64,000 nt of DNA from Burkholderia ambifaria AMMD (GTDB lineage Bacteria; Pseudomonadota; Gammaproteobacteria; Burkholderiales; Burkholderiaceae): assembly GCF_000203915.1 (NCBI RefSeq), contig NC_008390.1, positions 744,001-808,000 on the forward strand, in the 5' to 3' direction. The position numbers and the translations under genes were made by a program. This document shows, in pieces, positions 46,489-56,017 of the stretch. Position 1 is the stretch's first letter, and every line of letters starts with the position of its first letter. A model generated the notes under the pieces. The model did no database searches and was not told the origin of the DNA. It was given only the letters and a program-made list of their open reading frames with translations.

Positions 46489-48051
46489 ATGAGTGAGCCG
46501 ATCCGCTTCTACCATCGTCACGCGGTCCGCGAAGTCAGCGGCGCGGACGTCACCCGCACCGTGCTGCAGTACCTGCGCGAGGATGCGCACTGCACCGGCA
46601 CGAAGGAAGGCTGCGCGGAAGGCGACTGCGGCGCGTGCACGGTCGTCGTCGGCGAGCTGACCGACGCGGGCACGGTCGCGTTCAAGGCCGTCAACGCCTG
46701 CATCCAGTTCCTGCCGACGCTCGACGGCCGCGCGCTGCTGACGGTTGAAGACCTGCGCCAGCCGGACGGTTCGCTGCACCCGGTGCAGCAGGCGATGGTC
46801 GATTGCCACGGGTCGCAATGCGGGTTCTGCACGCCCGGCTTCGTGATGTCGATGTGGGCGTTGTATGAGAAGCACGGCCACGAGGGTTGCGGCAGCGCGT
46901 GCGCGAAGGCGAAGGACGTGCCGACGCGCACCGAGATCGCCGATGCGTTGACGGGCAACCTGTGCCGCTGCACCGGCTATCGCCCGATCGTCGACGCGGC
47001 CGTCCAGATGTTCAATGCGACCGGCGAAGGTGCGTCGCAGCCGGTAGCCCCGGTCGACACGGCCGCGCTTGCCCGCACGCTCGCGTCGCTCAAGCGTGAC
47101 GACACGTTCGACTACACGACGAGCGACGGCGCGCGCTTCGCGGCGCCGCGCACGCTCGACGCACTGGCCGCGCTGAAGATCGAGCGGCCCGACGCGCGCA
47201 TTCTCGCGGGCAGCACCGACATCGGCCTGTGGGTCACCAAGCAGTTGCGCCGGCTCGACGATCTGATCTACGTCGGCCAGATCGCCGAACTGCAGACCAT
47301 CGCGCACGGCGACGACTGGATCGAGATCGGCGCGGGCGTGACGCTCGAGAACGCGTATGCGGCACTCGCCGGCACGTATCCGGAGCTGACCGAGATGTGG
47401 AAGCGCTTCGCGTCGCTGCCGATCCGCAACGCGGGGACGATGGGCGGCAACGTCGCGAACGGCTCGCCGATCGGCGACTCGATGCCGGGCCTGATCGCGC
47501 TCGGTGCGCGCGTCGTGCTGCGCGGCGGCGACACGGTGCGCGAGCTGCCGCTCGAGGCGCTCTACACCGGCTATCAGCAGAAGGACATGGCGCCGCACGA
47601 ATTCGTCGTCAGCCTGAAGGTGCCGACTCGCACCGGCGCGCGCGCGAAGCTGCAGTTCCGCACCTACAAGGTGTCGAAACGGTTCGACTCCGACATCTCG
47701 GCTGTGTGCGCGGCGTTCGCGTTCATCGCGGACGGCGACACGATCCGCGAGCCGCGCATCGCGTTCGGCGGGATGGCCGCGACGCCGAAGCGCGCGACGC
47801 ACACGGAAGCCGTGCTCGACGGCGCGCAGTGGCACGAAGCCACCGCGCAGGCCGCGATGCAGGCGCTCGAGCGCGACTATCAGCCGCTCTCTGACATGCG
47901 CGCGACGAGCACGTATCGCCTCGATGCCGCAAAGAACCTGGCGTATCGATTCTGGCTGGAGACGCGCCCGCACGACCCGCTGCCGCCGCAAGCCGTGAAT
48001 GTGCGCGAAGTGGCCGCCGAAGCCGGCGCCGACGCCGACGCGCGCGTCTGA
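46489..48051 (+). CDS. xdhA: Xanthine dehydrogenase small subunit
   Basis: 520 residues from ATG 46489. The N-terminal [2Fe-2S] domain has C-x4-C-x2-C motifs (GCAEGDCGACTVVVG) and the second cluster CGFCTPGFVMS...NLCRCTGYRP. The FAD domain follows (LAGSTDIGLWVTKQL, NAGTMGGNVANGSPIGD). It passes electrons from the molybdenum subunit to NAD in purine catabolism. 18 bases separate it from xdhB. Confidence 0.97.
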   Translation: MSEPIRFYHRHAVREVSGADVTRTVLQYLREDAHCTGTKEGCAEGDCGACTVVVGELTDAGTVAFKAVNACIQFLPTLDGRALLTVEDLRQPDGSLHPVQQAMVDCHGSQCGFCTPGFVMSMWALYEKHGHEGCGSACAKAKDVPTRTEIADALTGNLCRCTGYRPIVDAAVQMFNATGEGASQPVAPVDTAALARTLASLKRDDTFDYTTSDGARFAAPRTLDALAALKIERPDARILAGSTDIGLWVTKQLRRLDDLIYVGQIAELQTIAHGDDWIEIGAGVTLENAYAALAGTYPELTEMWKRFASLPIRNAGTMGGNVANGSPIGDSMPGLIALGARVVLRGGDTVRELPLEALYTGYQQKDMAPHEFVVSLKVPTRTGARAKLQFRTYKVSKRFDSDISAVCAAFAFIADGDTIREPRIAFGGMAATPKRATHTEAVLDGAQWHEATAQAAMQALERDYQPLSDMRATSTYRLDAAKNLAYRFWLETRPHDPLPPQAVNVREVAAEAGADADARV

Positions 48052-48069
48052 AGACGGAGAACACCGAAC

Positions 48070-50433
48070 ATGAACCAGCAAGCAGAACCGTTCCTGAACA
48101 CCCTCGACCAGCAAGCCGACGCCGCGCAGGTGCACATCTCGCGTCCGCACGAATCCGCCCATCTGCACGTGAGCGGGCGCGCGACCTACACCGACGACAT
48201 CCCGATCGTCGCCGGCACGCTGCACGCGGCGCTCGGGTTGTCGGCCAAACCGCACGCGAAGATCGTGTCGATGAACTTCGATGCGGTGCGCGCGACGCCG
48301 GGCGTGGTCGCCGTGTTCACGGCCGACGACATCCCGGGCGTCAACGACTGCGGCCCGATCATCCACGACGACCCGGTGCTCGCGAAAGGCATCGTGCAGT
48401 TCGTCGGCCAGCCGATGTTCATCGTCGTCGCGACGTCGCATGACATCGCGCGGCTCGCCGCGCGCCGCGCGCAGGTCGACTACGAGGAGCTGCCCGCGAT
48501 CCTGACCGCGCAGGAAGCGCGCCAGGCCGAAACCTACGTGATCCCGCCGCTGAAGCTCGCGCGCGGCGACGCGGCCGCGCGCCTGGCTGCCGCGCCGCAT
48601 CGCGAGTCGGGCGAGATGCTGCTCGGCGGCCAGGAGCAGTTCTATCTGGAAGGGCAGATTGCCTACGCGGTGCCGAAGGACGACGACGGGATGCACGTGT
48701 ACTGCTCGACGCAGCACCCGAGCGAAATGCAGCACCTCGTCGCGCACGTGCTCGGCGTCGCGTCGCACAACGTGCTGGTCGAATGTCGCCGGATGGGCGG
48801 CGGCTTCGGCGGCAAGGAATCGCAGTCGGGCCTGTTCGCATGCTGCGCGGCGCTCGCCGCGTGGAAGCTGCTGTGCCCGGTGAAGCTGCGCCCGGACCGC
48901 GACGACGACATGCTGATCACCGGCAAGCGGCACGACTTCCATTACCGCTTCGACGTCGGTTACGACGACGACGGCCGCCTCGACGGCGTCGCGCTCGAGA
49001 TGACGTCGCGCTGCGGCTTCTCGGCCGACCTGTCGGGCCCGGTGATGACGCGCGCGGTGTGCCACTTCGACAACGCGTACTGGCTCGGCGACGTCGACAT
49101 CGCCGGCTACTGCGGCAAGACCAACACGCAGTCGAACACCGCGTTCCGCGGCTTCGGCGGCCCGCAGGGCGCGTTCGCGATCGAGTACATCCTCGACGAC
49201 ATCGCGCGCGCGCTCGGCCGCGATCCGCTCGACGTGCGCTACGCGAACCTGTACGGCAAGACCGAACGCAACGTGACGCCTTACGGGCAGACGGTCGAGG
49301 ACAACGTGCTGCAGGAGCTGCTCGGCGAACTCGAGACGACGAGCGACTACCGCGCGCGGCGCGCGGGCGTGCGCGACTTCAACGCCCGCAACACGGTGCT
49401 GAAGAAGGGCATCGCGCTCACGCCGGTGAAGTTCGGCATCGCGTTCAACGTCACGCACTTCAACCAGGCCGGCGCGCTGGTGCACATCTATACCGACGGC
49501 TCGGTGCTCGTGAACCACGGCGGCACGGAGATGGGGCAGGGGCTCAACACGAAGGTCGCGCAGGTCGTCGCGCACGAGCTCGGCATCCGCTTCGGCCGGA
49601 TCCGCGTGACGGCGACCGACACGAGCAAGGTCGCGAACACGTCCGCGACGGCCGCGTCGACGGGCTCCGACCTGAACGGCAAGGCCGCGCAGGATGCGGC
49701 GCGCCAGCTGCGCGAGCGGCTCGCGGTGTTCGCGGCGAAGCAGTTCGGCGACGGCAAGGTCGATGCGGCCGACGTGAAGTTCGGCAACGACTTCGTGTGG
49801 GTCGGCGGCGCGAGCGTGCCGTTCGGCGAGGTGATCGCGAAGGCGTATCTGGCGCGCGTGCAGCTGTGGTCCGACGGCTTCTATGCGACGCCGAAGCTGT
49901 ACTGGGATCAGTCGAAGCTGCAGGGCCGGCCGTTCTACTACTACTCGTACGGCGCGGCCGTGTCGGAAGTCGTGATCGATACGCTGACGGGCGAGATGCG
50001 CACGCTGCGCGTCGATGCGCTGCACGACGTCGGCGCGTCGCTGAACCCGGCGCTCGACATCGGCCAGGTCGAAGGCGCGTTCATCCAGGGGATGGGCTGG
50101 CTCACGACCGAGGAGCTGTGGTGGAACGCGGGCGGCAAGCTGATGACGCACGCGCCGTCCACGTACAAGATCCCGACGGTCAACGACACGCCGCCCGAGT
50201 TCAACGTGCGGCTGTTCCAGAACCGCAACGTGGAGGACAGCATCCATCGTTCGAAGGCCGTCGGCGAGCCGCCGCTGCTGCTGCCGTTCTCGGTGTTCTT
50301 CGCGGTGCGCGACGCCATTGCCGCGGTCGGCGACTATCAGGTGAATCCGCCGCTCGACGCGCCGGCCACCGGCGAGTCGATCCTGCGTGCGGTGAACGCG
50401 GTGCGTGCGGCAAGCGCCGCGCGGGCAGGTTGA
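48070..50433 (+). CDS. xdhB: Xanthine dehydrogenase large (molybdopterin) subunit
   Basis: 787 residues. GRATYTDDIP starts the a/b-hammerhead domain. Molybdopterin-binding segments include MGGGFGGKESQ, NTAFRGFGGPQG, GGTEMGQGLNTK and ATAASTGSDLNG. The catalytic Glu is in KAVGEPPLLLP. It hydroxylates hypoxanthine and xanthine to urate. Followed by xdhC, which inserts the sulfurated cofactor. Confidence 0.97.
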   Translation: MNQQAEPFLNTLDQQADAAQVHISRPHESAHLHVSGRATYTDDIPIVAGTLHAALGLSAKPHAKIVSMNFDAVRATPGVVAVFTADDIPGVNDCGPIIHDDPVLAKGIVQFVGQPMFIVVATSHDIARLAARRAQVDYEELPAILTAQEARQAETYVIPPLKLARGDAAARLAAAPHRESGEMLLGGQEQFYLEGQIAYAVPKDDDGMHVYCSTQHPSEMQHLVAHVLGVASHNVLVECRRMGGGFGGKESQSGLFACCAALAAWKLLCPVKLRPDRDDDMLITGKRHDFHYRFDVGYDDDGRLDGVALEMTSRCGFSADLSGPVMTRAVCHFDNAYWLGDVDIAGYCGKTNTQSNTAFRGFGGPQGAFAIEYILDDIARALGRDPLDVRYANLYGKTERNVTPYGQTVEDNVLQELLGELETTSDYRARRAGVRDFNARNTVLKKGIALTPVKFGIAFNVTHFNQAGALVHIYTDGSVLVNHGGTEMGQGLNTKVAQVVAHELGIRFGRIRVTATDTSKVANTSATAASTGSDLNGKAAQDAARQLRERLAVFAAKQFGDGKVDAADVKFGNDFVWVGGASVPFGEVIAKAYLARVQLWSDGFYATPKLYWDQSKLQGRPFYYYSYGAAVSEVVIDTLTGEMRTLRVDALHDVGASLNPALDIGQVEGAFIQGMGWLTTEELWWNAGGKLMTHAPSTYKIPTVNDTPPEFNVRLFQNRNVEDSIHRSKAVGEPPLLLPFSVFFAVRDAIAAVGDYQVNPPLDAPATGESILRAVNAVRAASAARAG

Positions 50434-50517
50434 GATGAAACGACGCCCATGCTCACTTCATTCGCTGCTTCCCGAGGAGGCGGTCAGCCACCTTGGGCCG
50501 GCTCGGCGGAGGCTGAC

Positions 50518-51180
50518 ATGAACGCACCTGTTCCCTCGCCGAATGCCGCGTCGCATGCACCCGTCGCCGGGTGCGACGGCGCGTGCGGCGCATCACCCGC
50601 GCAGACGTTCGCGCAAGGCACCGGCCGGCGCAACCGCGCGAGCGCCGCGCCGCCGCCGATGCACATCGTGCTGTTCGGCGCGGGGCATGTCGGCCACGCG
50701 CTCGTCACGCTGCTCGGCGCGTTGCCGTGCGTCGTGCAGTGGGTCGACACGCGCGACGAGCTGTTCCCGGACGAATGTCCGCCGAACGTGCAGCCGGAGC
50801 CGACCGACACGCCCGAGGCCGTCGTCGACGCGGCGCCGCCTGGCGCGTACTTCCTCGTGATGACGCACAACCACGCGCTCGACTTCTCGCTCGCCTCGCA
50901 GATCATGCGGCGGCGCGACTTCGCGTACTTCGGGATGATCGGCTCGCGCACCAAGCGCGTGAAGTTCGAGCGCCGGCTCGCCGCGCGCGGCGTCGATCCG
51001 GCGCGGCTCACGGAGATGGTGTGCCCGATCGGCATCGCGGGCATCGTCGACAAGGCGCCCGGCGCGATCGCGGTGGCCGTCTGCGCGGAACTGCTGCAGG
51101 CGCGCTCGGGCACGCCGGTGGCCGATGTGAAGGCGACCGCGGCCGGCCGCGTGCGCGACGACGTAAGCTGCGCGCGGTAA
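50518..51180 (+). CDS. xdhC: Xanthine dehydrogenase accessory protein XdhC, Rossmann domain only
   Basis: 220 residues from ATG 50518, chosen for the strong GGAGG 5 bases upstream; ATG 50449 would add 23 residues. The C-terminal Rossmann domain is intact (HIVLFGAGHVGHALV, VMTHNHALDFSLASQIMRRRDFAYFGMIGSRTK, CPIGIAG). The usual N-terminal XdhC/CoxI domain is missing: only a 50-residue Pro/Ala/Cys segment precedes the fold and only 84 bases separate the gene from xdhB, so it has not been lost to a nearby frameshift. It should bind and deliver the molybdenum cofactor, if functional. Confidence 0.88.
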   Translation: MNAPVPSPNAASHAPVAGCDGACGASPAQTFAQGTGRRNRASAAPPPMHIVLFGAGHVGHALVTLLGALPCVVQWVDTRDELFPDECPPNVQPEPTDTPEAVVDAAPPGAYFLVMTHNHALDFSLASQIMRRRDFAYFGMIGSRTKRVKFERRLAARGVDPARLTEMVCPIGIAGIVDKAPGAIAVAVCAELLQARSGTPVADVKATAAGRVRDDVSCAR

Positions 51181-51276
51181 CGACGAGGGCCGCTGCACCC
51201 GACGCGCGCTCGCGCATTTTTGCCTACACTGCACGGATCGCGCGGCATCGGGCCGCGCGTCTTTCGTGCAGGTACC

Positions 51277-51678
51277 ATGTCCGATCATCAGGTCTATCTC
51301 GACGCGCTCCATTCGAGCCTCGTCGCCATCGAGCGCTGGCTGTCCGGCGCCGATACCGCGCCCGCGGCGCTCGATGCGCTGCTCGCGCCTTTCTCCGCCG
51401 ATTTCACGATGACCATGACCGACGGTCGCGTGCTCGACCATGACGGCACGCGCGCGCTGTTCGCGAAGCTGGGCGGCGCGAAGCCGGGGCTGCGCATCGC
51501 GCTGTCGGATATCCGCGTGCTCGCGGCCGACGCGTCGCATGCGGTGCTTACCTATCTCGAAGCGCAGCAGGCGGCGTCGGGCGAGCTGCCCGCGCGTCGC
51601 GCGACCGCCGTGTTCGAACGCGACGCGGCAGGCGTCGTGCGCTGGACCCATCTGCAGGAAACCTTCTGCACGGCCTGA
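51277..51678 (+). CDS. NTF2/SnoaL-like (DUF4440-type) protein
   Basis: 133 residues from ATG 51277, with CAGG upstream. The pattern LDALLAPFSADFTMTMTDGRVLDHDGTRALFAKLGG...HAVLTYLEAQ...TAVFERDAAGVVRWTHLQETF is that of small cone-fold proteins. Function unknown. Downstream of xdhC on the same strand after 96 bases. Confidence 0.75.
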   Translation: MSDHQVYLDALHSSLVAIERWLSGADTAPAALDALLAPFSADFTMTMTDGRVLDHDGTRALFAKLGGAKPGLRIALSDIRVLAADASHAVLTYLEAQQAASGELPARRATAVFERDAAGVVRWTHLQETFCTA

Positions 51679-51720
51679 GCGGCCGCGTCGCATGCGCGCG
51701 CGCGGGCCGTCCCGCGCGAG

Positions 51721-52668
51721 TCAGCGCTTGCGGCCGCGCGCGGCCGTCAGCTCGTCGGATACGCTCTGCATCAGCGCGCACAGCCACGCGATGTCGGTCG
51801 GCCGATCGGGCTGCGGGTGTGTGAGCAGGTAGCTCTTGATGCGCGGGAACGGCACGGGCGGCGCGACGACGACGAGCGGCAGCAGCTGCGCATAGTGCGT
51901 CGCGAAGCGGCGCGTCGTCGTGAAGATCAGGTCCGACTGCAGCAGCACCTGCGGCACGATCCCGAAGTACGGCAGCGTCGTCACGATCCGTCGCGTGAGG
52001 CGCGCGCGTGCGAGGCCGATCTCGATCGCGTTGCGCTTGTCGCCGGTGTACGGCGTCGGCGCGACGTGCGCGGCCGATGCGTACGCTTCCCGCGTGAGCG
52101 GCTCGCGTGCGAGCGGATGCGCGTCGCGCATCAGGCACACGATCGTGTCGGAGAACAGGTCCTGGCGCGCGAAGTGCGGGTCGGGCTTCGGCCAGTTGCC
52201 GATCACGAGGTCGAGCGCGCCCGATTCGAGCGCCCCCGCGTGGTCGAGCGCGGGATTCAGCGAATCGATTTCCAGATGCGCGTGCGGCGCCGCGTCGCGA
52301 AAGCGCTCGATCAGCGTCGGCATGAAGAAATCGTTCAGGTAGTCGGGCGCGGCGACGCGAAACGTGCGCCGCGCGGACGACGGATCGAAGTCGCCATGCG
52401 GCGTCGCGATGAAGTCGACTTCGCGCAGCGCGCGCGACGCCGCACCGAGCAGCGACGCGCCGTATTCGGTCGGCACCATCCCCGACTTGCCGCGCACGAG
52501 TATCGGGTCGTTCAGCGTCTCGCGCAGCTTGCGCAGCGCGGTACTGATCGCGGGCTGCGTCTGGTTCAGCCGCAGCGCGGCCTGCGTGACGCTGCGCTCG
52601 ATCAGCAGCGTGCGCAATACGCGCACGAGCCAGATATCGAGCGAGGCGGTACGGTCGTCGTCTTCCAT
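51721..52668 (-). CDS. LysR-family transcriptional regulator (NahR/LinR-like)
   Basis: 315 residues. The HTH is RSVTQAALRLNQTQPAISTALRKLRETLNDPILVRGKSGMVPT, characteristic of the NahR/NodD-like subgroup that responds to aromatic compounds. The effector domain is full length. The isomerase-like gene at 53375 lies upstream on the same strand, ending 68 bases before this gene starts, so the two may be cotranscribed. Confidence 0.92.
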   Translation of the reverse strand: MEDDDRTASLDIWLVRVLRTLLIERSVTQAALRLNQTQPAISTALRKLRETLNDPILVRGKSGMVPTEYGASLLGAASRALREVDFIATPHGDFDPSSARRTFRVAAPDYLNDFFMPTLIERFRDAAPHAHLEIDSLNPALDHAGALESGALDLVIGNWPKPDPHFARQDLFSDTIVCLMRDAHPLAREPLTREAYASAAHVAPTPYTGDKRNAIEIGLARARLTRRIVTTLPYFGIVPQVLLQSDLIFTTTRRFATHYAQLLPLVVVAPPVPFPRIKSYLLTHPQPDRPTDIAWLCALMQSVSDELTAARGRKR

Positions 52669-52736
52669 CGGGGCGGGCTGATTCGGGGAAGCGTAACCTT
52701 ACCGCAGCCGCGCGTCGCCGTGCGTGATACCGGCCA

Positions 52737-53375
52737 TCACACGCGGCCCTTCGGCAGCGTGCTGATCCGCTTGACCTCGCGCGACTCGAGCCAGTTCGGC
52801 GTGCGCGCGCAGTACAGCACCATCGGCAGCGCGTCCTCGCCCCAGAACAGCTGCTGGTTCATCCAGAAGGTCGGGACGCCGAACACGCCGAGCGCGATCG
52901 CGTCGTCGGTGTTGCGGCGCAACTGCGCGCTCGTTTCCTCGAATTCGATCAGCTCGTCGCCGTGGCTCACGCCGACGCGTTCGCACAGCGCGGCGAAGCC
53001 GTCCGGCGTCGACGGATCGTTGCCGTCGTGCCAGATGAAGCGGAACATTTCCAGCACGGTCGCGATATCGGCGCGCAGCGCGAGCGCGAGGCGCAGCACC
53101 TTGTCGGAATCGAACGGATGGGCGGGCGGCATCTTGAAGCGGATGCCGAGCTGTTCGGCGCGAAACAGCGCGTGGCGGTACGTGAACACGCGCTTGGCCG
53201 GTACTTCGGCGCTCGGGCGTTGTCCCCAGTGACGCTGCAGGTCGAGCAGCGACACGGCGACGGGTTCGAACGGCACGTCGGGCCATTTGTCGAGCTGTTC
53301 GAGCAGCAGATAGGAGAACGGCGACACGAAGTCGTAGAACCACGCGGGTTGGGCAGTATCGAGGCCGGTTGTCAT
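52737..53375 (-). CDS. 2-hydroxychromene-2-carboxylate isomerase-like DsbA-fold protein
   Basis: 212 residues. WFYDFVSPFSYLLLEQL carries the Ser (S18) that takes the place of the CxxC of DsbA in the glutathione-dependent HCCA isomerase/kappa-GST group; FGVPTFWMNQQLFWGEDALPMV closes the fold. It acts on aromatic degradation intermediates, though no naphthalene genes are nearby. The adjacent aromatic-type LysR supports a degradative role. Confidence 0.9.
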   Translation of the reverse strand: MTTGLDTAQPAWFYDFVSPFSYLLLEQLDKWPDVPFEPVAVSLLDLQRHWGQRPSAEVPAKRVFTYRHALFRAEQLGIRFKMPPAHPFDSDKVLRLALALRADIATVLEMFRFIWHDGNDPSTPDGFAALCERVGVSHGDELIEFEETSAQLRRNTDDAIALGVFGVPTFWMNQQLFWGEDALPMVLYCARTPNWLESREVKRISTLPKGRV

Positions 53376-53466
53376 GGCGATCTCCAGAGGGTGGGGCGTG
53401 CGCGCCTGGCGGCGGCCTTCATGTTGCGCGGTGGCGCGGATGCAGCAATGATCGCGGATCGGCCGC

Positions 53467-54939
53467 TTACGCGGAACCGGGAGTCGCCCGGGGGGGCGCG
53501 CCGGCCGGCGGCGACGCCTCCGCGGTTCGCGCCGTCGTGGGCGGGCCGGCGCCGGGCGTGCCCGACGTGCCTGACGTGCCGGATGCGCCCGACGCGGCGT
53601 CGTGCTCGTGCGCGGTGAGGCGCTCGCGCACGAAGCCGATGTGCTCGCGCAGCACGTAGAACTGCCCCGCGTACGCGAGCGGCATCTTCATCCGGTTCAC
53701 GGCTTCTTCAATGTCGTCGAGCTCGTCGAGCAGCTGGACGCGCTCCTCGGCCGTGTGCTCGCCGAGCGCGCGGCGTTCGAGCGCGATCAGCGCGCCGTAC
53801 CAGCGGTAGATGCGCGAACGCACGCGCCAGCCGTACAGCGACGGCACCAGCCGCAACCCGGGAATCAGCACGACGATCAGCGGCACCAGCACGACGAGCA
53901 TCCGGTCGACCAGACTCGCGACCCAGAACGGCAGCCGCCGGTACAGGAAGGTCTTGCCCGACTTGTAGTAGCGCGCCGCGTCGTCCGACAGCGGGAAGCC
54001 GCGCGTGACGGCCGACGGGAATTCGCCCGCGTGCTGCAGGATCGTCGCGTGGCCGTGCACCTCGCGCGCGGCCTCGATCAGCAGGTCGGACAGCGCGGGA
54101 TGCAGCGTGTCGCGCGCGACCAGCTCGATCGTTGGCGCGACGGTGTGGATGTCGGCGGGCGGCAGGTTGCGGCCGAGATCGTAGACGCCCATCGGCAGCG
54201 TGATCGCGGTCAGGTACGGAAAGCGCCGCGCGTACGCCTCGGCCTGCGTGAACGAGTACACGTGCACGCCCGGCGCGCGGAACAGCTTCGCCATCACCGG
54301 GATCTGGGTCGAGTCGCCGGACAGGAACGCGGCGTCGATCTTGCCGTCGAGCAGCGCGGTCGCGGCGTCCTCGCCGGCGGTCGGCAGCAGCTCGGTCGCG
54401 CCGCCCGGCACGATGCCGTTCATCTTCAGCAGCGCGAGGCTCAGTTCGCGCGCGCCGCTGCCCTCCGCGCCGAGCGCGAGCCGCTTGCCCTTGAAGTCGG
54501 ACAGGCGGGCGACGATCGGGCCGCGGTACATGATCGCGAGCGGCACGTAGCCGATGCTGCCGAGCGAGACCAGGTGCTCGTCGCGCTCCTTCGGGCCGAT
54601 GCCGCTCTGCACGAAGCCGACGTCGACCGGCGCGTTCGGGTTCGACAGCCGCTCGAGGTTCTGCGCCGATCCTTCGGACGACTCGACGTCGAGCGTGACG
54701 CCGTTCTTCGCGAGGATCGCCTTGTATTTCTGCGCGGCGTTCCAGTAGGTGCTGCCGGGCGGCCCGGACGAAATCACGAGCGTGGACGGCGGCGCCGGCT
54801 GGATCAGCTTGACTGCGAGCCAGACCGCCGTGCCCGCGAGCAGCACGGTGGGGCCGATCGACAGCGCGAGGTCGCGCCACGACACCGCGACGAAGCGGGC
54901 GAGGATGCGGCGGGGCGGGCGAGGGCTGGCTGGCTTCAT
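53467..54939 (-). CDS. TAXI-family solute-binding protein, membrane-anchored with C-terminal extension
   Basis: 490 residues from ATG 54939. An N-terminal transmembrane anchor (IGPTVLLAGTAVWLAVKLI) replaces a cleavable signal. The TAXI domain follows (STLVISSGPPGSTYWNAAQKYKAIL, DVGFVQSG, LALGAEGSGARELSLALL). Two hydrophobic stretches around 330-360 (MLVVLVPLIVVLIPGLRL) lead to a cytoplasmic helical tail ending in Gly/Ser/Thr/Pro-rich repeats. Ordinary TAXI proteins are about 320 residues and pair with TRAP permeases; no permease gene is here. The start lacks a strong ribosome site. Confidence 0.88.
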   Translation of the reverse strand: MKPASPRPPRRILARFVAVSWRDLALSIGPTVLLAGTAVWLAVKLIQPAPPSTLVISSGPPGSTYWNAAQKYKAILAKNGVTLDVESSEGSAQNLERLSNPNAPVDVGFVQSGIGPKERDEHLVSLGSIGYVPLAIMYRGPIVARLSDFKGKRLALGAEGSGARELSLALLKMNGIVPGGATELLPTAGEDAATALLDGKIDAAFLSGDSTQIPVMAKLFRAPGVHVYSFTQAEAYARRFPYLTAITLPMGVYDLGRNLPPADIHTVAPTIELVARDTLHPALSDLLIEAAREVHGHATILQHAGEFPSAVTRGFPLSDDAARYYKSGKTFLYRRLPFWVASLVDRMLVVLVPLIVVLIPGLRLVPSLYGWRVRSRIYRWYGALIALERRALGEHTAEERVQLLDELDDIEEAVNRMKMPLAYAGQFYVLREHIGFVRERLTAHEHDAASGASGTSGTSGTPGAGPPTTARTAEASPPAGAPPRATPGSA

Positions 54940-55403
54940 GGCGGCGGCGGATGACACGGGCGTGACGCATCGCTGACGGCGGGCTCGGGCGCTGCACGCG
55001 ATGCATGTTCTGGCGGCGATGGTACCCGGTTTCCCCTGACGTGCGCGAATCCGCCGCCGTGTCGCGCGGGCTTGCCCGGCCGGCCACGACGGCCGGCGGT
55101 GTGCGGCGGCGCTCGCCCGCGCGTCAAAAGCTTTGCGCTTCGGCGGGCGCTGGATTACATTGTGCGACGCAGCCGCGCCCGATTCGCGCGCGACCCGGCA
55201 CGCAATGAGACCGGGCGCGTCCGGCCGGCGGCTGCCCGGCCCGGCCGGCCCGCACTCGCGCGCGCCGGTTGCCGGCCCGTGTCGCCTCTCTCGCATCGCC
55301 GTGGAAATCATCGGCCGTCCCGCCCGTTCGCGCGCGGGCCGGCTGCCATTGGGGGTATCCGGCCGTACTGTGCACGGCCGTTCAGGAGTTATAAGGAGAT
55401 AGC

Positions 55404-55769
55404 ATGAAGTCGATCGTGTTGAGAGCGTTGGGTGTTGCGGCCGTGGCGGCCTGTCTGACGGGCAGCGTATACGCGCAGTCCAGCGATACGGCGGCCACCG
55501 AAGCGCCGGCCGCGGCAGCGAGCTCGCCGAAGGCGGCGGCCAAGACCGCGAAGAAGGCGAACCGCAAGCTCGGCTACGCGGTGCGCAAGGCAATCACGAA
55601 GGCAGGCGGCATCGACGTGGCGAACCTCGTCGTGCGCTCGAAGGGCGGCGCGATCACGCTGGAGGGCACGGTGCCCGACCAGGCACAGATCGACAAGGCG
55701 GAAGAGGCAGCGAAGGGCGTGAGCGGCGTGACGTCGGTCTCGAACAAGCTGACGGTTCAGCAGCAATAA
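55404..55769 (+). CDS. Exported BON-domain protein
   Basis: 121 residues with AAGGAG upstream of the ATG. Signal peptide to VYAQ (ACLTGSVYA). After an Ala/Lys-rich stretch the BON domain is clear: GIDVANLVVRSKGGAITLEGTVPDQAQIDKAEEAAKGVSGVTSVSNKLTV. BON proteins of this type are periplasmic and protect the envelope under osmotic stress, as OsmY does. Confidence 0.92.
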   Translation: MKSIVLRALGVAAVAACLTGSVYAQSSDTAATEAPAAAASSPKAAAKTAKKANRKLGYAVRKAITKAGGIDVANLVVRSKGGAITLEGTVPDQAQIDKAEEAAKGVSGVTSVSNKLTVQQQ

Positions 55770-55777
55770 TGCCGGGC

Positions 55778-55799
55778 GGGCGGCGCGCGAGCGCCGCCC
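55778..55799 (+). terminator. GC-rich hairpin after the BON gene
   Basis: Perfect 9-bp stem GGGCGGCGC / GCGCCGCCC with a GCGA loop, 8 bases after the stop. No T-run follows, so termination may be inefficient or Rho-assisted. Confidence 0.45.
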
Positions 55800-56017
55800 G
55801 CGCCTGCTTTCAGACGGGCTCCGGCATGCCGGGGCCCGTTTGCGCCGCAGCGTGCCCCAGCTGTCGCTGCGCGCCAGCCCTCAGGGAGAGCATTTCCCAG
55901 GGGGACTGCCTTCGGGGCGGAATATCAGGAGCGGCCCGGTGTTTTCCCGACAGGCCGCGAGCCGCGCACGACGCAGCGGCGCAGCGATAGCGATATCCAT
56001 ACTGATAGGGGGCGGCA

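Noticed and set aside
46384..50247. Very long open frame (over 1,200 codons) on the minus strand opposite xdhAB
   Set aside because: It is the antisense shadow of well-conserved xdhA and xdhB; composition is Arg/Asp/Val/His-rich, as expected for the reverse frame of GC-rich genes.
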